Positions 7,678-16,021 of a stretch of DNA of 64,000 bases are shown one piece after another. The DNA is from Streptomyces sindenensis. GTDB lineage: Bacteria > Actinomycetota > Actinomycetes > Streptomycetales > Streptomycetaceae. The stretch's first letter is position 1, and each line of letters starts with the position of its first letter. A program made the translations under genes and the position numbers. A model generated the notes under the pieces. It was given only the letters and a program-made list of their open reading frames with translations. It was not told where the DNA came from and ran no database searches. The stretch covers positions 1 to 64,000 of the forward strand of contig NZ_BMSG01000014.1 in assembly GCF_014649035.1 (NCBI RefSeq). Direction: 5' to 3'.

Positions 7678-8775
7678 TCAGGAGGCGCCCAGGCGCGTGG
7701 CCCGGTGGGCGCTGACGGCGAAATCGGGGCCGATGTCGGCGACGGAGTCCGCGCCGAGCTGGAGCAGCGTGTCCTCGATCTCGCTCCGGAGGAGGTCGAG
7801 GACCGCCTCGACACCCTGCTGTCCGGCCAGGCCGAGGCCCCAGAGGTAGGGGCGGCCGACGCACACCGCGTCCGCGCCGTAGGCGAGGGCCTTGACGACG
7901 TGGACGCCGGAGCGGATGCCGCCGTCCATGAGGACCAGGGCGCGGCCGGCGACCGCGGCCGCCACCTGCTCCAGGGCGACCAGGCTGGGCACCGCGCCGT
8001 CGAGCTGGCGGCCACCGTGGTTGGAGACGATGAGGCCGTCCGCGCCCAGGGCCACGCAGTGTTCGGCGTCCTCGGCGCGCAGGACGCCCTTGACCACGAT
8101 CGGCAGCCGGGTACGGGACCGTATCCATTCCAGGTCGTCCCAGGTCAGCGGCAGGCGTTCGATGCGGGCGCCGTCCGGGATGTCGCCGGTGAGCACGCCC
8201 AGCGCGCGCAGGTTGCCGAAGTCGACGTGCCCCGGGGTGCGGAAGCCCGCTCGCCGGGTGCCGATACGGCGGGCCGCGTAGCTGGCGTCGACCGTGACCA
8301 CGAGCGCGGTCGCGCCGGCGTCCTCCGCCAGGGCGATCGTCGCGGCGACGTCGTCGCGGGAGCGGTAGGCGTAGAGCTGGAACCAGCTGTCGCTGCCGAC
8401 GGCACCGGTCACGTCGGAGAAGGCGTAGTGGCTGTCGGTGCTGACGATCGACACGGTGCCCGCGGACTCGGCCGCGCGGGCGGTCGCGATCTCGGCGCCC
8501 TCGTGGAGGAGGCGCTGGGGGCTGGTCGGGGCGAGGAGGACGGGCAGGGCGAGCCGCTGCCCGAGCACGGTCACGGACGTATCGGGTTTCACGCCCGTGC
8601 CGCCGAGGGCCCGGGGGCGCAACCAGACCTGGTCGAAGGCCTCCGTGTTGGCACGGACCGTGAGCTGCGTGTCGGCGCCGCCCGCCACGTACGCCCAGCA
8701 GGCGGCGTCGAGCAGGGACTCCGCTGCCTGCTCGTAGTCGGTCAGCGTCAGCAGACCGGATAATTCCCTTGCCAT
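7678..8775 (-). CDS. FMN-dependent 2-hydroxy-acid oxidase
   Basis: The 365-residue protein belongs to the glycolate oxidase/lactate oxidase/hydroxymandelate oxidase family, of normal length. Expected active-site residues are present: Tyr in AYVAGGA (residue 29), WFQLYAYR, VVTVDAS (Asp), VVKGVLRAEDA (Lys), SNHGGRQLDG (the catalytic His and Arg) and the FMN phosphate site MDGGIRSG...VGRP. It should oxidise an L-2-hydroxy acid to the 2-keto acid with O2. It is soluble and cytoplasmic. The start follows a GAAGAGG site. It lies between the TauE permease and the aminotransferase in the same run, which suggests supply of a keto acid to that enzyme. A lactate-monooxygenase-like decarboxylating activity is possible. 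Confidence 0.87.
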   Translation of the reverse strand: MARELSGLLTLTDYEQAAESLLDAACWAYVAGGADTQLTVRANTEAFDQVWLRPRALGGTGVKPDTSVTVLGQRLALPVLLAPTSPQRLLHEGAEIATARAAESAGTVSIVSTDSHYAFSDVTGAVGSDSWFQLYAYRSRDDVAATIALAEDAGATALVVTVDASYAARRIGTRRAGFRTPGHVDFGNLRALGVLTGDIPDGARIERLPLTWDDLEWIRSRTRLPIVVKGVLRAEDAEHCVALGADGLIVSNHGGRQLDGAVPSLVALEQVAAAVAGRALVLMDGGIRSGVHVVKALAYGADAVCVGRPYLWGLGLAGQQGVEAVLDLLRSEIEDTLLQLGADSVADIGPDFAVSAHRATRLGAS

Positions 8776-8840
8776 GGAACCTCTTCCGTCGTCGGATGAA
8801 TTCCTTGGGCGCCTGTCGTCCCGTCAAGTGAACCCGGCCG

Positions 8841-9608
8841 TCAGGCGAACTGGTCGAATGCCATCTTGGCCACCATTCCGGTGACCACGAGCACAAGGAC
8901 GATGCGGACGAATCCGGATCCCCTTTTCATGGCGGTGCGTGACCCGATCATCGCGCCCGCTATGTTCCCCACGGCCATTCCGAGACCGAGGGCCCACAGG
9001 ACGTTTCCCTGCCAGGCGAAGACCGCGAGGGCCCCCAGGTTGGAGGAGGCGTTGATCACCTTCGCCATGGCCGCGCTTTCCAGGAACTGTGTCGCCAGGA
9101 GTGTGGTGAAGGAAATGATGAGGAAGGTGCCGACACCGGGGCCGAAGACCCCGTCGTAGAAACCGATGCCGACACCCGCGATGAGGATGGCCGCATTGCG
9201 GCGGCGCGGGGTGACGAGGATGGTCCGCTGCTGAACCCCGAAACTGGGCCTGAAGGCCACGAAGAGCGCCACGGTGATGAGCAGGCCCATGATGACGGGC
9301 CGGAAGTAGGTCGTGGGAACGCTCGACGCGGACAGCGCGCCCAACGCACCGAAGGGGACCGCGAGTCCGGCGGCCGGAAGCAGGACCGAGCGGTCCAGCC
9401 TGGTGCGCCGCTGGTACATGTACGCGGCGGTCGCGGTGCCCATGACCGCCGCGATCTTGTTCGTGCCCAGCGCCACCGCCGGCGAATGCTGGGGGAAGGC
9501 CAACAGGAGCACCGGGATGAGCAGCACCCCGCCACCGCCGACGACCGCATCCACCCAGCCGGCCGCCGTCGCGGCCGCGAGCAGGCCGAGCACTTCGTAC
9601 AGTTCCAC
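8841..9608 (-). CDS. TauE/SafE family permease
   Basis: The 255-residue integral membrane protein has about 7-8 hydrophobic segments in two repeats. Both halves carry the family motif: GWVDAVVGGGGVLLIP near the N-terminus and GFYDGVFGPGVGTFLI in the middle. ALGTNKIAAVMGT is also characteristic. Members move sulfonates, sulfite, sulfoacetate or other small organic anions and often act as exporters. The GTG start follows GAGGAAGA. It sits 60 bases after the hydroxylase gene and 65 before the oxidase gene, so it probably exports or imports a small acid of this pathway. Confidence 0.85.
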   Translation of the reverse strand: MELYEVLGLLAAATAAGWVDAVVGGGGVLLIPVLLLAFPQHSPAVALGTNKIAAVMGTATAAYMYQRRTRLDRSVLLPAAGLAVPFGALGALSASSVPTTYFRPVIMGLLITVALFVAFRPSFGVQQRTILVTPRRRNAAILIAGVGIGFYDGVFGPGVGTFLIISFTTLLATQFLESAAMAKVINASSNLGALAVFAWQGNVLWALGLGMAVGNIAGAMIGSRTAMKRGSGFVRIVLVLVVTGMVAKMAFDQFA

Positions 9609-9668
9609 TCTTCCTCATTCACGTGACGTGGCCCCGGCTCCCGGGGCCGGGTGGTGCCGCCCGCCGGG

Positions 9669-10658
9669 TCAGACGACCCCGCGGATCTCCGTCATGGCCG
9701 GCAGCACGCGCGGGTGCCGCATCATGCGCTGGGCCCACAGCGGGGCGGATCGCAGGGAGTAGAAACGGCGCAGCCAGCGGTCCTGGCCGTCGTACCGGGG
9801 GGTGAACGCGGTGCGGCCGTGGACGACGACGTGGTTGTCCAGGACGACCAGGTCGCCCGGCGCGAGCACCAGGTCGCGGCAGACCCGCTCCAGCGTCGTG
9901 GCCAGGGCGCTCAGTGCGGCCCGCGCCTGCGGGTGGTCACCCTGCGTGTTGTGCGAGTTGAAGCGCATGAACGGGCGGTCCGCCGGGCCGAAGATCACCG
10001 GATGCGGGCCGGCCGAGGGGCGGGGGCCGGTGGTGTTCCGGGTGAAGGAGGTCGGATACAGGCTGTGGAACTGCGGCTTCCGCAGCTCCGCCACCTCGTC
10101 GTCGGTCAGCAGCGGCAGCGCGTCGCGTACCGAGGAGACGCGGGTCGCGGCGATCTGGTCGTGGTCCTGGCGCAGGCAGAGCAGACCGAGGTAGTCCGGG
10201 CGGAGCGGATGGTGCACGTTCTCGGTGTGGAAGTCGAAAGCGACCGATCCGCTGTTCTCGATCCGGGCCTCCTCGCCGCGTACGGGATGTACATCGTGGA
10301 AGAGTGCGCCGGATTTCTCGTCCTGATAGCCGGTCAGCGAGCCGAGGAGGTCCGCCACGAGCATGAGGGTTCCGTTGGTGGGGTGGCCGTCGAGAATGTG
10401 GGCCTCGTGCGCCTGGGGAGTCTTCGGCAATTCACCTACCGAAAATCCACGCAGGAGGCAGTATCCACTGGATTCCGTGTCCGAACCGAAATCGAGGACC
10501 GTTTTTCGCATCCCGTCCGGGAGATCCATGAGGAGTCCCGAGACGACGATGGGCAGAGAGTCCGACAAGCGCGCGGCGAGCGCGGACAGCTCGCTCACCT
10601 TCTCCGCCTCGGACTCGCTTAATCGGTACTGATTCAGAGCCTGGGCAAGCATTCTCAT
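9669..10658 (-). CDS. Fe(II)/2-oxoglutarate amino-acid hydroxylase (AsnO/VioC-like)
   Basis: The 329-residue protein resembles the clavaminate synthase-like group that includes asparagine hydroxylase AsnO and arginine hydroxylase VioC. The iron triad is visible as His144-x-Glu146 (FDFHTENVHH) and His280 (NHVVVHGRTAF); the 2-oxoglutarate-binding Arg lies in PRYDGQDRWLRR (about 294-298). These enzymes hydroxylate the beta carbon of free amino acids, usually as building blocks for peptides, but no NRPS is nearby. It is the first gene of the five-gene minus-strand run. Codons in its N-terminal half are less GC-rich than neighbours, and the upstream DNA is AT-richer, suggesting horizontal gain. 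Which amino acid it hydroxylates cannot be read from the sequence. Confidence 0.82.
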   Translation of the reverse strand: MRMLAQALNQYRLSESEAEKVSELSALAARLSDSLPIVVSGLLMDLPDGMRKTVLDFGSDTESSGYCLLRGFSVGELPKTPQAHEAHILDGHPTNGTLMLVADLLGSLTGYQDEKSGALFHDVHPVRGEEARIENSGSVAFDFHTENVHHPLRPDYLGLLCLRQDHDQIAATRVSSVRDALPLLTDDEVAELRKPQFHSLYPTSFTRNTTGPRPSAGPHPVIFGPADRPFMRFNSHNTQGDHPQARAALSALATTLERVCRDLVLAPGDLVVLDNHVVVHGRTAFTPRYDGQDRWLRRFYSLRSAPLWAQRMMRHPRVLPAMTEIRGVV

Positions 10659-11074
10659 AATCTCTCACCGATTCCCGAATGCAGGGTTGATCATTACGGT
10701 GAAAAACGTATCCCGCCCCGATTCTCTCCGTCAACAATCGCTTTCGGACAGTGACATCCCGGGTTAACGGGTCGGGCATTTACAAGATAGGGCGTGAATT
10801 GCCTTCTCCCGCATGAAACCGCCCGAAGCGGCCCACGCGGTAAGGGGTGCAGGCCCGGTTGCCACTTCCCGTTCACCGGGGTGAGCTGCCTCTACGGCGC
10901 AGGATGACGGGGAGATGAACAGCTCACATCGCCCCGTCAGGCGACTTCGGCACCCCCTTCGCGGCGCCCACCGGGGGCACGCGGAGCCGGTTTCGCGCCA
11001 TCCAAATCGCGGGAGCACGGATGGTGAATCGTGTGAAGGGGGTCACATGCCGCGGGGACGCCGCCCACGCCGGA
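10659..11074. other. Intergenic region upstream of the hydroxylase operon
   Basis: No gene is evident in these 416 bases. The part at 10660-10760 is clearly AT-richer than the surroundings and should hold the promoter of the minus-strand operon. Short reading frames on either strand lack ribosome-binding sites and family signals. No clear operator palindrome was found. Confidence 0.45.
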
Positions 11075-11635
11075 TCAGCGGTAGTCGTCCGGGTGGCCCT
11101 GCATCCACGTGTTGATGCCGTCGCGGGTGCCGACGATCTCGGAGAAGTACTTCTCCAGGTGTGCCTCGGACCGGTCGTCGCCCAGCTTGTCGAACAGGGT
11201 CTTCATGTCGGCGAGCGGCTCCTTGAAGTGGCCGGGGCCCTTGGCGTCCGCCCGCATCGACTCGTCCAGCTCGGTGAGTTCCCGGGTCACCCGGCCCAGG
11301 AAGTAGGCGCAGTCGCCCGCACCCGGGGTGCAGGTATCGCCCAGCGTCGCCTGGAGCGTCGCGAAGGCGTCGCGGACCAGGGCCGGGCCCGGCGAGGGGG
11401 CAGCGGTGGGGTCGTTCTCACCCGCCTGGGCCGTCTCACCCGCCTCCTGCTCGGCGCGGTCCGCGTTCGCCACGGAGCCGACGGTCCGGGCAGCGTCCGC
11501 GTCGGGGCCGCCGTCGCTCGACGCCTGGGTGCAGGACACCAGTGCCGCCGCCACGACCACGGCAAGTGCGCCTGTGCGCAACCCCGTTCGCGCCGGACGG
11601 CGACCGTGGGTACGGGCAGTGTTACGGAACGGCAT
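11075..11635 (-). CDS. Secreted lipoprotein, unknown function
   Basis: The 186-residue protein has a typical lipoprotein signal: Arg-rich start, hydrophobic core and lipobox VSC (Cys at about residue 35). A low-complexity Ala/Glu/Asp stretch follows (to ~80), then a helical domain with two Cys (TCTPGAGDCAYFL). No known enzymatic motif is visible. The start follows a GAGGGGG site. It is probably its own transcription unit, 45 bases upstream of (and not co-directional overlap with) the broken hydrolase. Function unknown. Confidence 0.7.
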   Translation of the reverse strand: MPFRNTARTHGRRPARTGLRTGALAVVVAAALVSCTQASSDGGPDADAARTVGSVANADRAEQEAGETAQAGENDPTAAPSPGPALVRDAFATLQATLGDTCTPGAGDCAYFLGRVTRELTELDESMRADAKGPGHFKEPLADMKTLFDKLGDDRSEAHLEKYFSEIVGTRDGINTWMQGHPDDYR

Positions 11636-11680
11636 GGGACCCCCTCGTGTGAAGGGTCCAGACCCTACCCCAGCCCCCGG

Positions 11681-12202
11681 TCACTGCTGGAGATCATGCA
11701 GGTACCGCGCCATCTCCCCGTACACCGCAGCCGTGTTGTCCAGATGGGCGTCGTGGCCCGCCCCCGGGATCACGACGATCCGCGTCGCGTGGTGCCGGGC
11801 CCTCATCCGGTCCGCCTCATCCGGTTTCATCGCGCCCCTCTCGCCCCGGACCACCAGCACCGGGCAGCGCACCCGGTCCCAGGCGTCCCAGTAGTCGCGG
11901 TGGGCGTTCTCCTGGACCGTGGCCACCATCACGTCCCGGTCGACGCGGGGGTGCAGTCCGCCGGGGCCCGGTGCGAGGCCCGCCGCCCAGGCCCGGCCCG
12001 CCGGGCCGCCGCCGAAGAACGCCTCGGCCGCCTCCACGGCCGGGAACGGCACCGGCCAGGAGTCCAGCCAGCGCCCGATCCGGTCCGGCAGTTCCGGGCT
12101 CGGGCCCGCCGGCCCCGCCTCGATCAGGACCAGCGCACGGCACACCTCCGGGTGGCCCGCCGCCGTCAGCAGCGCGGTGAGGCCGCCCGTACTCCCCCAC
12201 AA
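11681..12202 (-). pseudogene. Alpha/beta hydrolase, 5'-truncated
   Basis: Only the C-terminal ~173 residues of an alpha/beta hydrolase remain. The frame opens at the nucleophile elbow (GSTGGLTALLTAAGHPE), where the Ser is flanked by Thr-Gly. It retains the cap region, the acidic residue area (VLVVRGERG) and the catalytic His (IPGAGHDAHLDN). Full-length relatives are about 260-280 residues with an HG oxyanion loop and an N-terminal sheet; these are absent. In-frame upstream codons run into the terminator hairpin without an ATG or GTG with a ribosome site; the only candidate start is TTG. Most likely a deletion remnant fused against the neighbour's terminator. Confidence 0.65.
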
Positions 12203-12215
12203 CTCCCCGCGCAGG

Positions 12216-12267
12216 CCGGGTGCGTACCCGTACCGGACGCGACAGGACCGTACGGGTACGCATCCGG
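12216..12267 (-). terminator. Strong inverted repeat, probable terminator
   Basis: A perfect 13-bp inverted repeat (TGCGTACCCGTAC at 12221-12233, GTACGGGTACGCA at 12250-12262) is extended by CCGG/CCGG flanks. It lies 42 bases past the stop of the DUF445 gene and directly before the truncated hydrolase. Confidence 0.6.
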
Positions 12268-12308
12268 AGCGGCAACCGAGCGGCCAGGGCTCCGAACGCC
12301 TCCGCCGC

Positions 12309-13835
12309 TCAACCCCCCAGCGCGTGCGACACGGTGTAGATCGCCAGGCCCGCCAGCGCGCCCACCACCGTGCCGTTGATCCGGATGAACTGGAGGTCGC
12401 GGCCGATGTGCGCCTCGATCTTCTTCGAGGTCTGGTCCGCGTCCCAGCCGGCGACCGTCTCGCTGATCAGCGAGGTGATCTCCGCGCGGTACGTCGTCAC
12501 CACGTACACCGCCGCGTCCTCCAGCCAGCCGTCCAGCTTGCCCTGGAGCCGCTCGTCGCTCGCCAGCCTCGCTCCCAGCGACATCAGCGAGGCGCGCGCC
12601 CGCAGCCGCAGTTCGCTGCGCTCGTCCTCCGCCGCCGAGATGATCATCGCTCGGACGGAGGACCAGGCCGAGGCGATGACGTCCTGGACCTCGCCCCGGC
12701 CCAGGATCTCCGACTTCAGCCGCTCCACCCGGGCCCGGGTGTCGGCGTCGGTCTGCAGGTCGGCCGCGAAGTCGGTGAGGAACGTGTCGATCGAGCCGCG
12801 CGCCGGGTGCTCCGGCATGTCCCGCATCTCCGTGACGAACCGCAGCAGTTCCTTGTAGACCCGCTCCCCCACCCGCTTGTCCACGAACCTCGGCGTCCAG
12901 CCGGGGGCCCCGCCCTGCACCGCGTTCATCACCGAGTCGCCGTGCTCCACCAGCCAGTCGTGCGCCCGTACGCAGACGAGGTCGACGACCTTGCGGTGGC
13001 CGCCGTCCGTGACGACCTTCTCCAGCATCTTGCCGAGGCCCGGTCCGACCTCCACCGCGTCCGCCCGCCGGGTGATCGCCTCGCCGACCACCGCCTGGAC
13101 GTCGGAATCCCGAAGGACCGTCAGCGCACCGCGCAGCGCCGTCGCCAGCTCGGCGGTGACCCTGTCGGCGTGGGCCGGCTCGGCGAGCCACACACCGAGC
13201 CGCCGGCCGACCCCCAGAGCGTGAATTCGGTCACGAATGACGTCTCCGGAGAGAAAGTTCTCGCCAACGAAGGAACCGAGGGACTGTCCTAGCTGATCCT
13301 TCTTGGTGGGGATGATGGCCGTGTGCGGAATGGGCAGACCCAGCGGGCGGCGGAAGAGCGCCGTGACCGCGAACCAGTCCGCCAGCGCGCCGACCATCCC
13401 CGCCTCGGCAGCCGCTGCGACGTAGCCCGGCCAGCCCCCCACGCCTGAGTTCTTCGCCCAGGTGGCCAGGACGTAGACAATCGCGACGAGCAGAAGGAGG
13501 CCGGTCGCCGTGAGCTTCATGCGCCGTACGCCGCGCTGCTTCTCCTCGTCGGCGGCGGTGTACGCGAACGAAGCCAGCGGGCCCGTGCCCGCCCCCGCCC
13601 CTGCCTCCCGCACCCGCCCCGGCGGCAGCGCCGATCGCCCCGGTCCCGAGGCCTCCGGCACCGCGGTCTTCGCCGCCGCGGCCCCCGACGGCTCCGGCCG
13701 CCCCGGCTCCGGTCCCGCCGGCTCCTGCGCCGCGTCCTTCTGCACCGCTTCCCCGTCCTGCCCCTGCTCGCCGGATCCGGTCCGTTCCATCCGCTCCACC
13801 CGTCCGCGTACGCCTCGCCCCCGTGACGTACGCAT
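12309..13835 (-). CDS. DUF445 family membrane protein
   Basis: The 508-residue protein has a low-complexity, Pro/Ala-rich cytoplasmic N-terminus (to ~115). The DUF445 domain follows: a first transmembrane helix (TATGLLLLVAIVYVLATW), the family signature GALADWFAVTALFRRPLG followed by PIPHTAIIP, a long helical coiled-coil body with Arg/Glu-rich segments, and a final transmembrane helix near the C-terminus (INGTVVGALAGLAIYTVSHAL). Such two-ended membrane proteins resemble YjiN; their role is not established. I chose the ATG at 13835, preceded by GGGGAGG, over longer in-frame extensions that run into the divergent gene. Divergent from the SGNH hydrolase gene. Confidence 0.8.
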   Translation of the reverse strand: MRTSRGRGVRGRVERMERTGSGEQGQDGEAVQKDAAQEPAGPEPGRPEPSGAAAAKTAVPEASGPGRSALPPGRVREAGAGAGTGPLASFAYTAADEEKQRGVRRMKLTATGLLLLVAIVYVLATWAKNSGVGGWPGYVAAAAEAGMVGALADWFAVTALFRRPLGLPIPHTAIIPTKKDQLGQSLGSFVGENFLSGDVIRDRIHALGVGRRLGVWLAEPAHADRVTAELATALRGALTVLRDSDVQAVVGEAITRRADAVEVGPGLGKMLEKVVTDGGHRKVVDLVCVRAHDWLVEHGDSVMNAVQGGAPGWTPRFVDKRVGERVYKELLRFVTEMRDMPEHPARGSIDTFLTDFAADLQTDADTRARVERLKSEILGRGEVQDVIASAWSSVRAMIISAAEDERSELRLRARASLMSLGARLASDERLQGKLDGWLEDAAVYVVTTYRAEITSLISETVAGWDADQTSKKIEAHIGRDLQFIRINGTVVGALAGLAIYTVSHALGG

Positions 13836-13932
13836 TGTCCCTACCTCCCCTACTCCCGGGCCGCATGTGGAGTTCCCGACGGCCTGTCGCATCATGGGAC
13901 CAGCACGATCATCACAAGGAGAACCACCGCAT

Positions 13933-15180
13933 ATGCCAAGGCGCCAGGGGTATGCCCTGCTCATCGCCCTAGTGGCGGGCACCGCCGCGCTCGCCGCCTT
14001 CGTCGCCTTCGCAACGACGCTGCTCTCCGGCCCCCGGTCGGCGCCGCTCCCGCCCGCCGAGACGCAGGCGGCGGCCCGTAACCCCGTCGACCCCGCCGCC
14101 TCGGGCCCCTCGTGGGTCGCCACCTGGACCGCCTCGCCCGTCGGCGCCGAAGCGGGCACCGAGGGCGGGCTCCCCGGGCGCACCGTCCGGAACGTCGTGC
14201 ACACCAGCATCGGCGGGGACGCCGCCCGCATCACGCTGTCCAACCTCTTCGGCACGACCCCCCTGGTCGTCGACCAAGCCACCGTCAACACCCGGCCGGT
14301 GACCTTCAAGGGCGCCGCCACCGTCACCGTCGCCGCGGGCGGACGGGTCGTCAGCGACCCGGTCGTCGTACCCGTGGCCCCCGACTCCGACCTCCAGGTC
14401 AGCTTCCGCACCCCGCGCGGCGGCGGGCCGGTCACCTTCCACGGCTACACCCACCAGACCTCGTTCCTGATCGACGACCGGGGCACCTTCACCACCAGCA
14501 ACTGGCGCTATCTGACCGCCGTGGACGTCCGCACCGAGCAGGCGCTCGGCGCGGTCGTCGCCCTCGGGGACTCCCTGACCGCGGGCAGTGGCTCCACCAC
14601 CGACGCCAACGCCCGCTGGCCCGACGTCCTCGCCGACCGGCTGGGCGGCCGGTACGGGGTCGCCAACGCGGGCATCGCGGGCAACCGGATCACCGGTGTC
14701 GGCCGCGGCACCGGGGGCCAGTCGGGCACCGACCGGTTCGACCGGGACGTCCTGGGGGTCGCCGGGGCCCGGACCGTCGTCATCGCCCTCGGCGTCAACG
14801 ACGTACAGCAGCACCCGCAGGAGGCCGACCCCCAGCGCATCGTGGACGGCCTGCGCGCCCTCACCGACCGGGCGCACGCCCGAGGGCTCCGGGTCGTCGG
14901 CGCCACGCTGACCCCGTTCGAGGGCTTCGCCACCTGGACGCCCCAGCGCGACGCCGTCCGCCACGCGGTCAACCAGCAGATCCGGTCGGGCACGGTCTTC
15001 GACGCGTACGTCGACTTCGACGCGGCGGTACGCGACCCCGCCGCACCGAGCCGGATCCTCGCCGCGTACGACTCCGGCGACCACCTGCACCTCAACGACG
15101 ACGGGTACCGCGCGCTCGGCGACCACGTGGACCTGAGGTCCCTGGACCGGGCCCGCCCGCCCCGGTCCGACGCGCTGTGA
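13933..15180 (+). CDS. Secreted SGNH/GDSL hydrolase
   Basis: The 415-residue protein starts with a signal peptide or anchor (ALLIALVAGTAALAAFVAF). An N-terminal beta-sandwich domain (about 55-195) precedes the SGNH catalytic domain: block I VVALGDSLTAGSGS (nucleophile Ser), block II with Gly in NAGIAGNRI, block III GVNDVQQ (Asn), and block V DHLHLNDDGYRALG (Asp and His). All four catalytic blocks are present. Relatives are extracellular esterases or lipases acting on acylated polysaccharides or lipids. The ATG follows AAGGAGAACC; longer upstream in-frame extensions overlap the divergent DUF445 gene. Substrate unknown. Confidence 0.88.
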   Translation: MPRRQGYALLIALVAGTAALAAFVAFATTLLSGPRSAPLPPAETQAAARNPVDPAASGPSWVATWTASPVGAEAGTEGGLPGRTVRNVVHTSIGGDAARITLSNLFGTTPLVVDQATVNTRPVTFKGAATVTVAAGGRVVSDPVVVPVAPDSDLQVSFRTPRGGGPVTFHGYTHQTSFLIDDRGTFTTSNWRYLTAVDVRTEQALGAVVALGDSLTAGSGSTTDANARWPDVLADRLGGRYGVANAGIAGNRITGVGRGTGGQSGTDRFDRDVLGVAGARTVVIALGVNDVQQHPQEADPQRIVDGLRALTDRAHARGLRVVGATLTPFEGFATWTPQRDAVRHAVNQQIRSGTVFDAYVDFDAAVRDPAAPSRILAAYDSGDHLHLNDDGYRALGDHVDLRSLDRARPPRSDAL

Positions 15181-15205
15181 CGCCCTGAGGAGAGCCGAAG
15201 GGGCC

Positions 15206-15928
15206 TCAGAGCTTCTTGCGGCCGCCGCCGTCCGGGCCCTCCAGCCCGCGCCGGCGGCGCTCCTCCAGCTCCGCCTCCCTCGCCTCCTTCAGCCGGCGGC
15301 GCTCCGCCTTCGTCCGCTTGCGGTCCACCCCGACGCCGCCCATCAGGGCGAATCCGGTGATCTGCACACGCGGGGAGTCGGGCGAGATCTCGCCCCCTTC
15401 GTTGGAGCCCTCGCCGAAGCCGCCCATGATGCCGATGCCCTTGACCTCGACGTTCAGCTCCGGCGGCGCGACCACCCGGATGCCGCCCATGATCGCGAAG
15501 CAGCGGATCACGATCTCGCGGTCCTCGAAGTTCGCCTCGCGCAGATCGATGTCGCCGCCGCCCCACATCGCGAAGGCGGTGAACAGCCGGCCCACCGTCC
15601 AGCGGCCCTTGCGCTCGAACCCGCCCCAGAGGGCGAACGCCCCCTTCGAGGTGGCACTGCCGCCGATCCGCGCGGGCCAGTTCGCGGCCGAGCCCCGCAG
15701 CGGGGCGGGCGCGGGCGCGCCGACCGGAGCGACCGTCGAGCCGGGCGCCGGCAGGTCCTGGACCAGCGGCTCCAACTCTCCGTGCGTACGGGCCTTGTAG
15801 GCCGAATCCAGGCGCTGGTCGAACTCGTCCATATCCAGTCGTCCCTCGGCCACGGCCTCGCGCAGCAGTTCCGCGATCCGCTCCCGCTCGGCATCGGAGG
15901 CACGCATTTCCGGACGTTCACTTGTCAT
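15206..15928 (-). CDS. DUF1707 plus LiaF-like C-terminal domain protein
   Basis: The 240-residue protein has an N-terminal DUF1707 domain (residues 8-60), with the signature MRASDAERERIAELLREA and GRLDMDEFDQRLDSAY. A second domain of repeated beta-strand turns with GG motifs follows (FALWGGFERKG, FAMWGGGDIDL, FAIMGGIRVV, IGIMGGFGEG, FALMGGVGV). This resembles the cell-wall-active-antibiotic response domain of LiaF/VraT-like proteins. The C-terminus is strongly charged. It lacks transmembrane helices, so it is probably a cytoplasmic or membrane-peripheral sensor of envelope stress; this role is inferred. Convergent with the SGNH hydrolase gene at 25 bases. Confidence 0.82.
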   Translation of the reverse strand: MTSERPEMRASDAERERIAELLREAVAEGRLDMDEFDQRLDSAYKARTHGELEPLVQDLPAPGSTVAPVGAPAPAPLRGSAANWPARIGGSATSKGAFALWGGFERKGRWTVGRLFTAFAMWGGGDIDLREANFEDREIVIRCFAIMGGIRVVAPPELNVEVKGIGIMGGFGEGSNEGGEISPDSPRVQITGFALMGGVGVDRKRTKAERRRLKEAREAELEERRRRGLEGPDGGGRKKL

Positions 15929-16021
15929 ACCGCGCAGCCTATTGAACGCACCCGTTCCCGGCCCAGACCCGCAGGCCCACGACCTGCGCGCGCCGCCCCG
16001 GGCGAAGCCCCCGGGGGACCC

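Noticed and set aside
6433..10658. Enduracididine or hydroxyphenylglycine gene set
   Set aside because: The aminotransferase does not resemble MppP, no MppR or hydroxymandelate synthase is present, and no NRPS is nearby. Only the family-level parallel with Hmo/HpgT is kept.
10694..11018. Small frames upstream of the hydroxylase gene
   Set aside because: No ribosome sites, no domain match, and composition fits a promoter region.
12309..14435. A 708-residue DUF445 protein start
   Set aside because: The extension runs through the divergent SGNH hydrolase gene; ATG 13835 has a good ribosome site.
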